A stretch of 64,000 nucleotides of DNA from positions 92,168 to 156,167 of the forward strand of contig NZ_JPYO01000006.1 in the NCBI RefSeq assembly GCF_000757485.1, read 5' to 3'. The stretch comes from Achromobacter sp. RTa. GTDB lineage: Bacteria > Pseudomonadota > Gammaproteobacteria > Burkholderiales > Burkholderiaceae_B. The notes under the pieces were generated by a model that did no database searches, had not been told where the DNA came from, and saw only the letters and a program-made list of their open reading frames with translations. The number at the start of each line of letters is the position of its first letter. Positions within the stretch are counted from its first letter, which is position 1. Of the stretch, positions 1 through 8,131 are shown piece by piece. Made by a program: the position numbers and the translations under genes.

Positions 1-1
1 C

Positions 2-367
2 CGCCTGGGCGTGCAGCTATGCACCGAGCTCATGTTCAATGAACGTTCGCGGCGCTACGGGCGGGACGGAGCGGAGTTGATCGTGGCGCCGCGCGCCAGC
101 AGCGCGTCGACCCGGCGCTGGCTGACGGCCGGCGCCATGGCGGCGCTGGTGTCGGGTTGCTATGTGGTCAGTTCGAACCGCGCGGGGCGCGCCGCGGGCG
201 GGCAGGTGTTCGGTGGCTGTGCATTCGCCTTCCAGCCGGATGGTGAACCGTTGGCGACGTCCACGGACAGCGAGGCTATCGTGGTGGTCGACGTGGACCC
301 CAGGAGATCGCGGGCGCAACAGTTGCAATACCCCTGCTACGTGCGCGAGCTGCCGGCCGGCCGCTAG
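2..367 (+). CDS. Carbon-nitrogen hydrolase (nitrilase superfamily), C-terminal part
   Basis: This is the C-terminal 121 residues of a nitrilase/amidase-superfamily hydrolase; its 5' end lies outside the window. The fragment opens with GVQLCTELMFNE, which matches the family's nucleophile region, so the Cys encoded at 20-22 is the likely catalytic thiol. The following stretch, with APRASS and VSSNRAG, fits the core strands after the nucleophile. Such enzymes hydrolyse amides or nitriles in the cytoplasm. The Glu and Lys of the catalytic triad would lie upstream and cannot be checked. The substrate cannot be inferred. The gene is convergent with the downstream transporter, with about 16 bases between the two stop codons. 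Confidence 0.75.
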   Translation, partial: RLGVQLCTELMFNERSRRYGRDGAELIVAPRASSASTRRWLTAGAMAALVSGCYVVSSNRAGRAAGGQVFGGCAFAFQPDGEPLATSTDSEAIVVVDVDPRRSRAQQLQYPCYVRELPAGR

Positions 368-383
368 CGAGGACGGCCAGGCC

Positions 384-1793
384 CTATCGGGGGCAGCGCG
401 CCTGCACGGGCTCCGAGGCGTCGAAGCGCAGCCTTGAAAAGCTGGCGGCGCAGGCCAGCGCGGCGCACAGGCCGCCGAGCCACAGCGCGGCGACCGCGCC
501 CTGCGTGCTGGACACATTGAAACAGGCGGCCACCAAGGCCGCGCCCGACGCCTGTCCGAGCAGGCGCACGGTGCCGATCATGCCGCTGGCGCCGCCCGCC
601 CGCGAGGCCGGCGCCGACATCATGATGGCGCGCAGATTGGGCGATTGGAAGAAGCCGAACCCGGCGCCGCAGACGGCCATGCGCCAGCAGATGTCCCAGA
701 TGGGCGGGTCGGCGGGCATCATCGCCAGCAGCGCCATGCCCAGGGCCATCAGCGCCAGCCCCACGCCGCCCAGCATGCCCGCGGGATAGTGGTCGGACAG
801 GCGCCCGGCGATCGGCGCCATGAAAGCCACCACCACCGGCCAGGGCGTGATCAGAAAGCCTGTTTCCACCTGGGTGTAGCCCAGCGTGGTCTGCAACAGG
901 AAGGGCAAGGACACGAATGCCAGCGCCTGGGCCGCGAAGGCGCAGATCGCGGTGGCGGCGGACAGGGCGAACAAGGGCCGGCGCAGCAGGTCGACGGCCA
1001 GGATGGGCGCGGGATGCCCGGCCTGCCTGCGCATCAGCAGGAACAGGCTGGCCGCGGCGACGCCCCATTCCAGCGTCACGCGCGGCAGGGGGGCGCCGTG
1101 CGCCAGCTCATTGGTTCCCAGCACGAACAGGCCCAGCGTCAGGGCGCACAACGCCGCGGCCAGGCCGTCGAAACCATGCGGCGCGCGCGTCGTTTTGGGC
1201 AGGCCGCGCAGGGCCAAGACCGCACACACGACGCCGACGGGCACATTCATCAGGAACAGCCAGTGCCAGTTCCCCAGCAGGAGGATGGCCGACGCGACGG
1301 TGGGGCCCGCCGCGAAAGACAGGCCCACCACCATGGCGTTCAGGCCCAGTCCGCGGCCCAGCAGGTGGGAGGGATAGATGAAGCGCAGCAGCGCGCCGTT
1401 GACGCTCATGACGCCGGCCGCGCCCAGGCCCTGCAGGATCCGCGACGCCACCAGGGTGGGCAGAGACGGCGCCAGTCCGCTGGTCAGCGACGACAGGGTG
1501 TACAGGACCAGCCCCACGATATAGACGCGGCGATGGCCCAGGATCTCGCCCAGCGCGGCGGCGGGCAGCAGGCCCGCCACCATGGCAAGCTGGTAGCCGC
1601 TGATGACCCAGATGGATTCGGCGTCGTTGGCCCCGAGGTCCCGCGCAATGGTGGGCAGCGCCGTGTTGGCGATGGCGGTGTCCAGGCTGGCCATGCACAG
1701 CGCCAGCATGACGGCCAGGAGCGCGCCCAGGCGTTCCGATGCCGGCAGGCCGACGCCGGCCGGATAAACGGTATTGTGGGAGAACGTGAGCAT
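384..1793 (-). CDS. MFS transporter, DHA2 (EmrB/QacA-like) drug efflux family
   Basis: A 469-residue polytopic inner-membrane protein of the major facilitator superfamily. The first membrane segment carries the DHA2 signature (LDTAIANTALPTIARDL), followed by WVISGYQLA and the motif-A region GEILGHRRVY after the second segment. Motif C-like residues (GLSFAAGPTVAS) lie near residue 160. Hydrophobic stretches continue to the C-terminus, consistent with 12-14 transmembrane helices. The family exports drugs or metabolites with proton antiport. It stands alone between the nitrilase and a LysR gene on the same strand, 96 bases downstream of the latter. The cargo is unknown. Confidence 0.85.
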   Translation of the reverse strand: MLTFSHNTVYPAGVGLPASERLGALLAVMLALCMASLDTAIANTALPTIARDLGANDAESIWVISGYQLAMVAGLLPAAALGEILGHRRVYIVGLVLYTLSSLTSGLAPSLPTLVASRILQGLGAAGVMSVNGALLRFIYPSHLLGRGLGLNAMVVGLSFAAGPTVASAILLLGNWHWLFLMNVPVGVVCAVLALRGLPKTTRAPHGFDGLAAALCALTLGLFVLGTNELAHGAPLPRVTLEWGVAAASLFLLMRRQAGHPAPILAVDLLRRPLFALSAATAICAFAAQALAFVSLPFLLQTTLGYTQVETGFLITPWPVVVAFMAPIAGRLSDHYPAGMLGGVGLALMALGMALLAMMPADPPIWDICWRMAVCGAGFGFFQSPNLRAIMMSAPASRAGGASGMIGTVRLLGQASGAALVAACFNVSSTQGAVAALWLGGLCAALACAASFSRLRFDASEPVQARCPR

Positions 1794-1889
1794 GTGACAG
1801 GCTGCGCCGCGAGGCGTCCGCGTTGCGGACCGGGAATCGTGACCGTCGATTCTACGGCACGGGAGACGGGCCCCGCGGACGCCGTCCGC

Positions 1890-2831
1890 TTATTCCACGT
1901 TGTGGACGCGCAGCTGCTCGGCCAGTTCGGCGTAGCAGCGCCGCACCGCCGCGCGCGCCTGCTGTTCCGGCGCGCGCGCCATCAGGCAGATGCGCCGCGT
2001 GAGCCGCGGACGCTGCAAGGGCACGATGGCCAGGCCGTCCTGGCGCTGGCCTTGCGTGTACAGCCGCGAGATCAGCCCTACGCGCAGGCCGGCCCGCACC
2101 AGGCTGTACAGCGTGTCGGTGTAGTTCAGGGTGTCGGTCGCGGCCAGGTCCGAGCCCTGCTGGCGCAGCGTGGACACAATCATCTCGTAGGTGCTGCCGC
2201 GCGACAGCACGGCCAGCGGTTCGGACTTCAGGTCCTGCCAGGTCAGCGCCTGGCGCCGCGCAAGGCGATGGGTGTCGGCCAGCACGGCCACCAGATCGTC
2301 TTCCGCCACGAAGGCGGCGGCCAGGCCGGGCGTGAGGCCGAAGTCCAGGCCCAGCCCGATATCCAGTTCGCCATTGCCCAGCGCGGCCATCAGCTCGTCG
2401 TTGAGATGGTCGCTGAGGATCAGCGCGATGTCCGGATGGCGCCGGCGCCATTGGGCCACTACCGGAGCGAGCAGGTGCATGGTGGACGGGATGCAACCGA
2501 TGCGTACGGTTGCTGCCTGGGTGTCCAGCAGGCGCCGCAGGTCTTCGGCGCCCTGGGTGTAGCTGTTGAGCAGCCATTCGATCTGGGCGCGGGCGGCAAG
2601 GCCCGCGGGCGTCAGCCGCACATGGTGGGTGCTGCGTTCGAACAGCGCCATGCCCATCAGCGCCTCCAGCTCGCGGATGGCGGCGGAGAGGGCGGGCTGG
2701 CTCAGCGCCAGCGCCTGGGCGGCGCGGCTGAAGCTGGCGTGGCGGGCCACTTCCTTGAAGCCGCGCAACTGCCGCAGCGTGGGCTGGCGCGCCGGCACGG
2801 ACACGCTGTCGGGCAGAGGAGGCTTGGTCAT
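1890..2831 (-). CDS. LysR-family transcriptional regulator
   Basis: A 313-residue LysR-type regulator. The N-terminal winged helix-turn-helix spans about residues 17-76 (FKEVARHASFSRAAQAL, then LSQPALSAAIRELE), followed by a periplasmic-binding-like effector domain. It is divergent from the Bug receptor gene at 2950, the usual arrangement for a regulator controlling a neighbouring uptake and catabolic unit. The inverted repeat at 2830-2852 overlaps its start codon and is the natural candidate for its own binding site, implying autoregulation. It probably senses the ligand or product of the amidohydrolase pathway at 2950-5913; this is inference from position. Confidence 0.85.
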   Translation of the reverse strand: MTKPPLPDSVSVPARQPTLRQLRGFKEVARHASFSRAAQALALSQPALSAAIRELEALMGMALFERSTHHVRLTPAGLAARAQIEWLLNSYTQGAEDLRRLLDTQAATVRIGCIPSTMHLLAPVVAQWRRRHPDIALILSDHLNDELMAALGNGELDIGLGLDFGLTPGLAAAFVAEDDLVAVLADTHRLARRQALTWQDLKSEPLAVLSRGSTYEMIVSTLRQQGSDLAATDTLNYTDTLYSLVRAGLRVGLISRLYTQGQRQDGLAIVPLQRPRLTRRICLMARAPEQQARAAVRRCYAELAEQLRVHNVE

Positions 2832-2852
2832 AGATTTACCTGATGAATCTAT
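2830..2852. promoter_or_regulatory. Inverted repeat, candidate LysR operator
   Basis: ATAGATT and AATCTAT are perfect inverted arms separated by 9 bases, in the divergent region between the LysR gene and the Bug receptor. This interrupted dyad with T and A ends fits the general LysR T-N11-A type of site. It overlaps the LysR start codon. Assignment to this regulator is inferred. Confidence 0.5.
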
Positions 2853-2949
2853 AAAAATATAGCATTTCAGTTATTACCAGGATCTGCGTAGCATGGCGCC
2901 GTCGCCCTTCTTCGCGCCCGCTGCGCGCGCGCATTCGACCGTTCCCGCC

Positions 2950-3933
2950 ATGTTCAAACGTCTGTTCCTGTCCGTCGCCGCGCTGGCGGCCGCGCTGTGC
3001 GCCGCTCCGGCCATGGCCGCCGAAGCCGCCTGGCCCGAAGCCCGGCCATTGACCCTGATCGTGCCGTTCAGCCCCGGCGGCAACGTCGATACCACCGCCC
3101 GGCTGGTGGCGCAGAAACTGGCGGACCGGCTCAAGCAATCCGTCATCGTGGATAACGTGGCGGGCGCAGGCGGGGTGCTGGGCGTGGCGAAGGCCGCGCA
3201 TGCCAGGCCCGATGGCTACACGCTGGTGATGGGCTTCGACGGCCCCATCAGCGTGGCCCGCCTGATCAATTCCGCCGTGAAGTACGACGCCGAAACGGAT
3301 CTGGAGCCGGTCGCCCTGGTGACCACCGCGCCCGTCGTGCTGCTGGCCCGCCCCGGCTTGCCCGCGCGGGACATGGGCGAACTCATCGCGCTGGCGCGGG
3401 CGAAGCCCGACACGCTGACCTACGCCTCGTCGGGCGTGGGCACCGTGCTGCATCTGGCGATGGAGGTGATGCAGGACCAGGCCAAGGTCAAGCTGGTGCA
3501 CGTGCCCTATCGCGGGGGCGCGCAGATCACCAACGACGTCATGGGCGGCCAGGTGGACCTGGGCCTGCTGGTGACCACCAGCGCCACGCCGCTGGTCCAG
3601 CAGAAGAAGCTGCATGCGCTGGGAGTCACCTCGGCCGAGCGCGTCGACACGCTGCCGGACGTGCAGGCGTTCGGCGAGACGCCCGAGCTCAAGGGTTTTG
3701 AACTGAATACCTGGACGGGCGTCTTCGCGCCGGCGGGCACGGATCCCGCCGTGGTGGGGCGGCTCAACCAGGAACTGAACGCCGTGCTCAAGCTGGATGA
3801 TGTGCAAAAGCGCCTGGCCGAAGGCGGCGCCATCCCCGGCCAGGGCACGGCCCAGGAATTCGCGGAGTTCCTGAAGAAGGAAAAAGCCCTGTACGGCCAC
3901 ATCGTGAAGAGCGCCGACATCCAGCAGGAATAA
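2950..3933 (+). CDS. Bug-type (tripartite tricarboxylate) periplasmic solute receptor
   Basis: A 327-residue receptor of the Bug/TctC family. The chosen ATG at 2950 gives a classic signal peptide (MFKRLFLSVAALAAALC, cleavage after AMA). The mature protein begins with the family hallmark RPLTLIVPFSPGGNVD, which forms the carboxylate-binding loop, and later shows HVPYRGG. These proteins bind organic acids in the periplasm and feed TctAB-type permeases, or act as sensors; no TctA/TctB gene lies in this window. It is followed after 19 bases by an amidohydrolase, so the ligand could be an acyl amino acid or a related acid. Confidence 0.9.
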   Translation: MFKRLFLSVAALAAALCAAPAMAAEAAWPEARPLTLIVPFSPGGNVDTTARLVAQKLADRLKQSVIVDNVAGAGGVLGVAKAAHARPDGYTLVMGFDGPISVARLINSAVKYDAETDLEPVALVTTAPVVLLARPGLPARDMGELIALARAKPDTLTYASSGVGTVLHLAMEVMQDQAKVKLVHVPYRGGAQITNDVMGGQVDLGLLVTTSATPLVQQKKLHALGVTSAERVDTLPDVQAFGETPELKGFELNTWTGVFAPAGTDPAVVGRLNQELNAVLKLDDVQKRLAEGGAIPGQGTAQEFAEFLKKEKALYGHIVKSADIQQE

Positions 3934-3952
3934 GCCCGAGGACGCCAACGCC

Positions 3953-5146
3953 ATGAACATTCCCGCAAGCGGCCCCGTGCTGCCCGAAATCCAGGCCATC
4001 CAGGACGAGATGGTGGCCCTGCGCCGCCGCATCCACGCCAACCCCGAGTTGGCCTACGAAGAGGTCGATACCGGCGATCTGGTGGCGCAACAGCTGGCGG
4101 AGTGGGGCTACGAGGTGCACCGGGGCCTGGGCGTGACCGGCGTAGTGGGCACCTTGCGGCTGGGCAGCGGCCAGCGCCGGCTGGGCTTGCGGGCCGACAT
4201 GGACGCCCTGCCCATCCACGAGACCACCGGCCTGCCGTACGCCAGCCGGAACCCGGGGAAGATGCATGCCTGCGGCCATGACGGCCATACCGCCACCTTG
4301 CTTGCCGCCGCCCGCGCCCTGGCCGGGCGCGGCCGCTTCGATGGCACGCTGCACCTGATTTTTCAGCCGGCCGAGGAGGGCCATGGGGGCGCGCAGAAGA
4401 TGATCGCCGACGGCCTGTTCGAGCGCTTTCCCTGCGATGCCGTCTACAGCTTCCACAACGAGCCGGGCTATCCGGCGGGCCATTTCGGTTTCCGTTCCGG
4501 CGTGATGTACAGCTCGTCCGATACTGTGGTGCTGACGGTCAGCGGCGTGGGCGGCCACGGCGCCATGCCGCACGTGGCGGTGGACCCCATCGTGGCCGCG
4601 GCCAGCATCGTGCTGGCCCTGCAGACCATCGTCTCGCGCGAGGTCGACCCTAACGACATGGCGGTGGTGACCATCGGCGCCATCCATGGGGGCGACGCGC
4701 CCAACGTGATTCCCAAGACGGTGGAGCTGCGGCTGACGGTGCGCGCGCGCCGGCCGGAGACGCGCGCGCTGCTGCGCGAGCGCATCACGGCGATCGCCAC
4801 CGCGCAGGCGGCGGTGCACCGCGCCACCGTCGAGGTCGACTACCGCTGGCGCTATCCGCCCGTGGTCAACGACCGCGGCGCCACGCAGTTCGCGGCGGAC
4901 GTGGCGCGCGGCTGGCTCGGCGAGGGCCTGCTGATTCCCGACCTCGAGCCCCTGCAGGCCAGCGACGATTTCGCCTTCATGCTGGAGGCGGTGCCGGGCA
5001 GCTACTTCATCGTCGGCAACGGCGAGGGCGAAGGCGGCTGCATGGTGCACAACCCCGACTACGATTTCAACGATGGCATCCTGCCGGTCACGGCCAGCTA
5101 CTGGGTGACGCTGGCGGAAGCCTACCTGGCCGCCGGCGCGCGCTGA
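3953..5146 (+). CDS. M20-family amidohydrolase (hippurate hydrolase-like)
   Basis: A 397-residue cytoplasmic dinuclear metallo-hydrolase of the M20D/amidohydrolase group that cleaves N-acyl amino acids. The metal and catalytic motifs are visible: GLRADMDALPI near residue 80, HACGHDGHTATL near 104, and FQPAEEGHGG near 138. A Ser/Gly-rich dimerisation domain occupies the middle. It has no signal peptide. It sits 19 bases after the Bug receptor and before a phosphoribosyltransferase, suggesting one transcription unit for uptake and hydrolysis of an acylated compound. The exact substrate cannot be deduced, and hippurate is only the family's type substrate. Confidence 0.88.
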   Translation: MNIPASGPVLPEIQAIQDEMVALRRRIHANPELAYEEVDTGDLVAQQLAEWGYEVHRGLGVTGVVGTLRLGSGQRRLGLRADMDALPIHETTGLPYASRNPGKMHACGHDGHTATLLAAARALAGRGRFDGTLHLIFQPAEEGHGGAQKMIADGLFERFPCDAVYSFHNEPGYPAGHFGFRSGVMYSSSDTVVLTVSGVGGHGAMPHVAVDPIVAAASIVLALQTIVSREVDPNDMAVVTIGAIHGGDAPNVIPKTVELRLTVRARRPETRALLRERITAIATAQAAVHRATVEVDYRWRYPPVVNDRGATQFAADVARGWLGEGLLIPDLEPLQASDDFAFMLEAVPGSYFIVGNGEGEGGCMVHNPDYDFNDGILPVTASYWVTLAEAYLAAGAR

Positions 5147-5178
5147 TCCGCCGCTTTTCGCCGTTCCATCCGCAACGC

Positions 5179-5913
5179 ATGACTGTTCCTCAACACTCGA
5201 CATCCGCCGGCGCGCCGGCGTTCGACGCCACCACCGGCTACTGGCAGGAGATCGTCGGCGCCGACGCACTATCCGTGCCGCTGGATCCGCCCTATTGCCG
5301 GGGCTATCCCGCGAGGCTGCCGGACGGCCGCTACCTGGTGCTGCCGCTGCGCGGCGTGCCTGGCGATCCGGAGCGCTGCGTGGCCTCGCTGATCGCCAAC
5401 CATGCGGGGCTGGACGTGGTCGATGCGCTGGCGGGCTTCATGGCCGAGCGGGCGCGCGCCTTCGGGGCCGAAATGGTGGTGGGCCTGCCCACGCTGGGTT
5501 TGGCTTTCGCGCCCATGGTGGCGCGCGGGCTCGGATTCACGCGTTATGTGCCCTTCGGCTACTCGCGCAAGTATTGGTACGACGAGCGCCTGGCGGTGCC
5601 GGTGCGTTCGCTGACGACGCCGGACGCCGGCAAGCTGCTGTACGTGGACCCGAACCTCGCGGAGAGCTTGGCCGGCCGCCGGGTGCTGGTTGTGGACGAC
5701 GCCGTCAGCACTGGGCAGACGATGGTTTCCGCGCTGGAGCTGCTGGCCCGCTGCGGCGCCGAGGTGGCGGGCATCGTCGTGGCCATGTGCCAGGGCGAGC
5801 GCTGGCGCGCGCGCCTGGTGGACGCACAGGGCGCGCCGATACCGGTGGCCTGCGCGTTCGAGTCCCCCCGCATGCGCCGCGTGGCAGGCGGGTGGGCGCC
5901 GGAGACGGCATAG
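5179..5913 (+). CDS. Phosphoribosyltransferase-like protein
   Basis: A 244-residue protein with a type I phosphoribosyltransferase fold. The PRPP-binding motif VVDDAVSTGQT is at about residues 171-181, preceded by a GLPTLGLAFAP loop and a flexible region with SRKYWY. The family transfers ribose 5-phosphate from PRPP to a base, or in some members acts as a regulator. The N-terminal 60 residues are less conserved. It follows the amidohydrolase by 32 bases, an unusual partner for a Bug/M20 unit. The nucleobase, if any, is unknown. It converges with the MFS gene downstream. Confidence 0.75.
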   Translation: MTVPQHSTSAGAPAFDATTGYWQEIVGADALSVPLDPPYCRGYPARLPDGRYLVLPLRGVPGDPERCVASLIANHAGLDVVDALAGFMAERARAFGAEMVVGLPTLGLAFAPMVARGLGFTRYVPFGYSRKYWYDERLAVPVRSLTTPDAGKLLYVDPNLAESLAGRRVLVVDDAVSTGQTMVSALELLARCGAEVAGIVVAMCQGERWRARLVDAQGAPIPVACAFESPRMRRVAGGWAPETA

Positions 5914-5925
5914 CCGGATACGCTG

Positions 5926-7617
5926 CTACAGCGATTCGGGATCGCGACGCAGCGAAAAACCCTGCGCTTCGTTCATCGCCAGGTAGCTGACATTGCGCGA
6001 CACCACGGGCGGCTTGTCGCCGGCGTGCAGCGCGTGCACCTTGTCCAGCACCATCTTGTCGGCCAGGGTCATGCGGTCGATCATCCGCAGGTACTGCATC
6101 CAGCTTTCCACCAGGAATACCTCGCGCCAGATTCCTTCGCGCTCCAGGTCGCGGAACAGCTGCCACTGCTGCGCGCCGTTGCGCAGCCGCAAAAGGCGCA
6201 GCGGACGCGCGGCCTGGATCAGCGCGGACAGCTTGTCCCGTTCGATCTGGTATTCCACCGCCACCAGCACGGAGCCGTGCTGGGTATTGAAGCCCGCCGC
6301 GGCCAGGGCGGGCTCGGTGCTGTCGGCGCGCGCCAGGGATTGCGTGTCCACCTGTTCGGGCAGGCGCGACCGGTACAGGAGCGCCACGGTGATGCCCAGC
6401 ATGATGCCGGCGGCTGCCAGCGCGCCGGAGACACCCATGGTTTCCGCGAAGTGGCCCCACATGAAGGAGCCCGCGGCCAGGCCGCCGAAGATGGCGGTCT
6501 GGTAGAGCGCCAGGGCGCGCGCCTTGACCCAGTCGGGCACCAGCATCTGGACGGTGGTGTTGTAGGTGGCCAGCACGCCGATCCAGCAGCTGCCGGAAAG
6601 GAGCAGCGCGGGGAACGCGATCCACAGGGAGCCGGCCAGGCCCAGCGCCAGCAGGCAGGCGGCCAGCAGCCCGGCCGCCACGCTGACCAGTCCGCTGGCG
6701 CCCCAGGCCGCCTGCACGCGGCGCACCACGGCGCTGCCCAGGATGGCGCCCAGCCCCAGCGCGCCCAGCATGTAGCCGTACAGCAGGGCGCTGCCGCCTT
6801 CGTGTTCGTGCGCCAGCAGGGGCAGCAGCGCCCAGAGCGCGCTGGCGGACAGCCCGAAGGCGAAGGATCGCAGCATCACGACGCGCGTCACGGTGGAATG
6901 CTGGGTGTAGCGCACCGCCGCCACCACGCCTTCGAAAATGCCCTCGGGCGGCAGCCGGCGCAGGGGCAGGTCGCGTTTCCAGCGCCAGATCGCCCAGATC
7001 AGGCCGCCGTAGCAGAAACAGTTCAGCAGGAATACCCAGGGAGCGCCCATGGCGCCCAGCAGCAGGCCGCCGATGGCCGGGCCCACGGCGCGGGCGACGT
7101 TGAAATTGACGCTGTTCAGCAGCACCGCGCTGCCGACGTGGGCGCGCGGCACCTGTTCGCCCACCGCCGCCTGCCAGGCGGGCGTAACGATGGCGCTGCC
7201 GATCGCGATGCAGAAGACCGACGCGATCAGGGTGATGGGATGCAGCAGCCCGGCGAAGGCGAGCACGGTGATGAACAGGCCGCCCGCCAGTTCCAGCAGC
7301 ATGCCGGTCAGCATGACCTTGCGCCTGTCGTAATTGTCGGCCAGCACGCCGGTCAGGATCGACAGCGCCACCAGCGGGAACGCGGCGGCCACCTGGATCA
7401 TGGCGACCATCAATGGGCTGCTCTGCTCGGTGGTAATGATCCACGCGGCTGCGACCGACTGCGCCCAGGTGCCCAGGTTGGCGAAGAGATTGGCGATCCA
7501 GATGATGCGGAACGCGGGGAAGGCGAAAGGGGAAAGCGTGCTTACCTGCAGGACGGGAGCGGGGGCGGCCGGCGCTTCCGGGGGCAGGTCGTTCGTGGCC
7601 GAAACGGGTTGCAGCAT
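5926..7617 (-). CDS. MFS exporter (EntS/MFS_3-like) with C-terminal monooxygenase-like domain
   Basis: A 563-residue protein. Residues about 25-425 form a 12-helix MFS domain of the enterobactin-exporter type, starting FRIIWIANLFANLGTWAQSVAAAW and carrying DNYDRRKVM after helix 2. Residues about 445-550 are a soluble extension (VAVEYQIERDKLSALIQAA, then EREGIWREVFLVESW) resembling the dimeric alpha-beta barrel of antibiotic-biosynthesis monooxygenases. This fusion recurs in the family, but the role of the soluble part is not established. It stands alone on the minus strand, 159 bases downstream of the sorB stop codon. The exported substrate is unknown. Confidence 0.8.
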   Translation of the reverse strand: MLQPVSATNDLPPEAPAAPAPVLQVSTLSPFAFPAFRIIWIANLFANLGTWAQSVAAAWIITTEQSSPLMVAMIQVAAAFPLVALSILTGVLADNYDRRKVMLTGMLLELAGGLFITVLAFAGLLHPITLIASVFCIAIGSAIVTPAWQAAVGEQVPRAHVGSAVLLNSVNFNVARAVGPAIGGLLLGAMGAPWVFLLNCFCYGGLIWAIWRWKRDLPLRRLPPEGIFEGVVAAVRYTQHSTVTRVVMLRSFAFGLSASALWALLPLLAHEHEGGSALLYGYMLGALGLGAILGSAVVRRVQAAWGASGLVSVAAGLLAACLLALGLAGSLWIAFPALLLSGSCWIGVLATYNTTVQMLVPDWVKARALALYQTAIFGGLAAGSFMWGHFAETMGVSGALAAAGIMLGITVALLYRSRLPEQVDTQSLARADSTEPALAAAGFNTQHGSVLVAVEYQIERDKLSALIQAARPLRLLRLRNGAQQWQLFRDLEREGIWREVFLVESWMQYLRMIDRMTLADKMVLDKVHALHAGDKPPVVSRNVSYLAMNEAQGFSLRRDPESL

Positions 7618-7776
7618 GGGGATGGGTTCGGGGCGCGCGGGAGCCGCCCCGGCAGGCTGTCTGGGTCGGGTAATGGTACGCCTAAGCGGATGGGAGGTGG
7701 GGATGCCGCGCCGGAGCGGACGGATCCGGCCTGGCCCGCCGCCGGGCGGGGCCAGGCCGGGGCAGGCCAGCCGGTA

Positions 7777-8121
7777 TTACGGCTTGGATTTGGCCGCGGC
7801 GCTCGCCGCGGGCGGGTAGGCCTGGTTCAGGTATTCCACGATCAGGGGAACCTGTTCGGCGGGAATGGGGGCGCCGTAGGTGCCGATCATTTTCTTGACC
7901 TCCGCATCCCAGAAGCCGAGCGGCATCGGCGGTTGCGACGAAACATAATCCACCGAATGGCACATCAGGCACAGGGACGCGCCCTGGGCGCCGGGGGTGG
8001 TGCCGGGACGCAGCTTGGCGGTCTCCTGGGGGAGCTTGATCTCCAGGGCCTGGGCCGCGGGGGCCAGGCAGGCGGCGGCGAGGGCAAGCGCCAGCGCGCA
8101 GCGACGATAGTGGCGAGTCAT
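7777..8121 (-). CDS. sorB: Monoheme c-type cytochrome subunit of sulfite dehydrogenase
   Basis: A 114-residue periplasmic cytochrome c. A Sec signal peptide (ALALAAACLAPAAQA) precedes a single CXXCH haem site, CLMCH, near residue 52, with a downstream Met-containing segment (PPMPLGFW) that can supply the axial ligand. It begins 10 bases after the molybdenum subunit on the same strand and has a good Shine-Dalgarno sequence (GAGGAG). In SorAB-type enzymes this subunit takes electrons from the molybdenum centre and passes them to the respiratory chain. The C-terminal Ala/Lys tail is low complexity. Confidence 0.85.
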   Translation of the reverse strand: MTRHYRRCALALALAAACLAPAAQALEIKLPQETAKLRPGTTPGAQGASLCLMCHSVDYVSSQPPMPLGFWDAEVKKMIGTYGAPIPAEQVPLIVEYLNQAYPPAASAAAKSKP

Positions 8122-8131
8122 GGCGGGCTCC

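Noticed and set aside
645..2843. Very long open frame on the plus strand opposite the MFS and LysR genes
   Set aside because: Its Gln/Arg/His-rich composition is typical of the antisense of GC-rich genes; the minus-strand genes match well-defined families.
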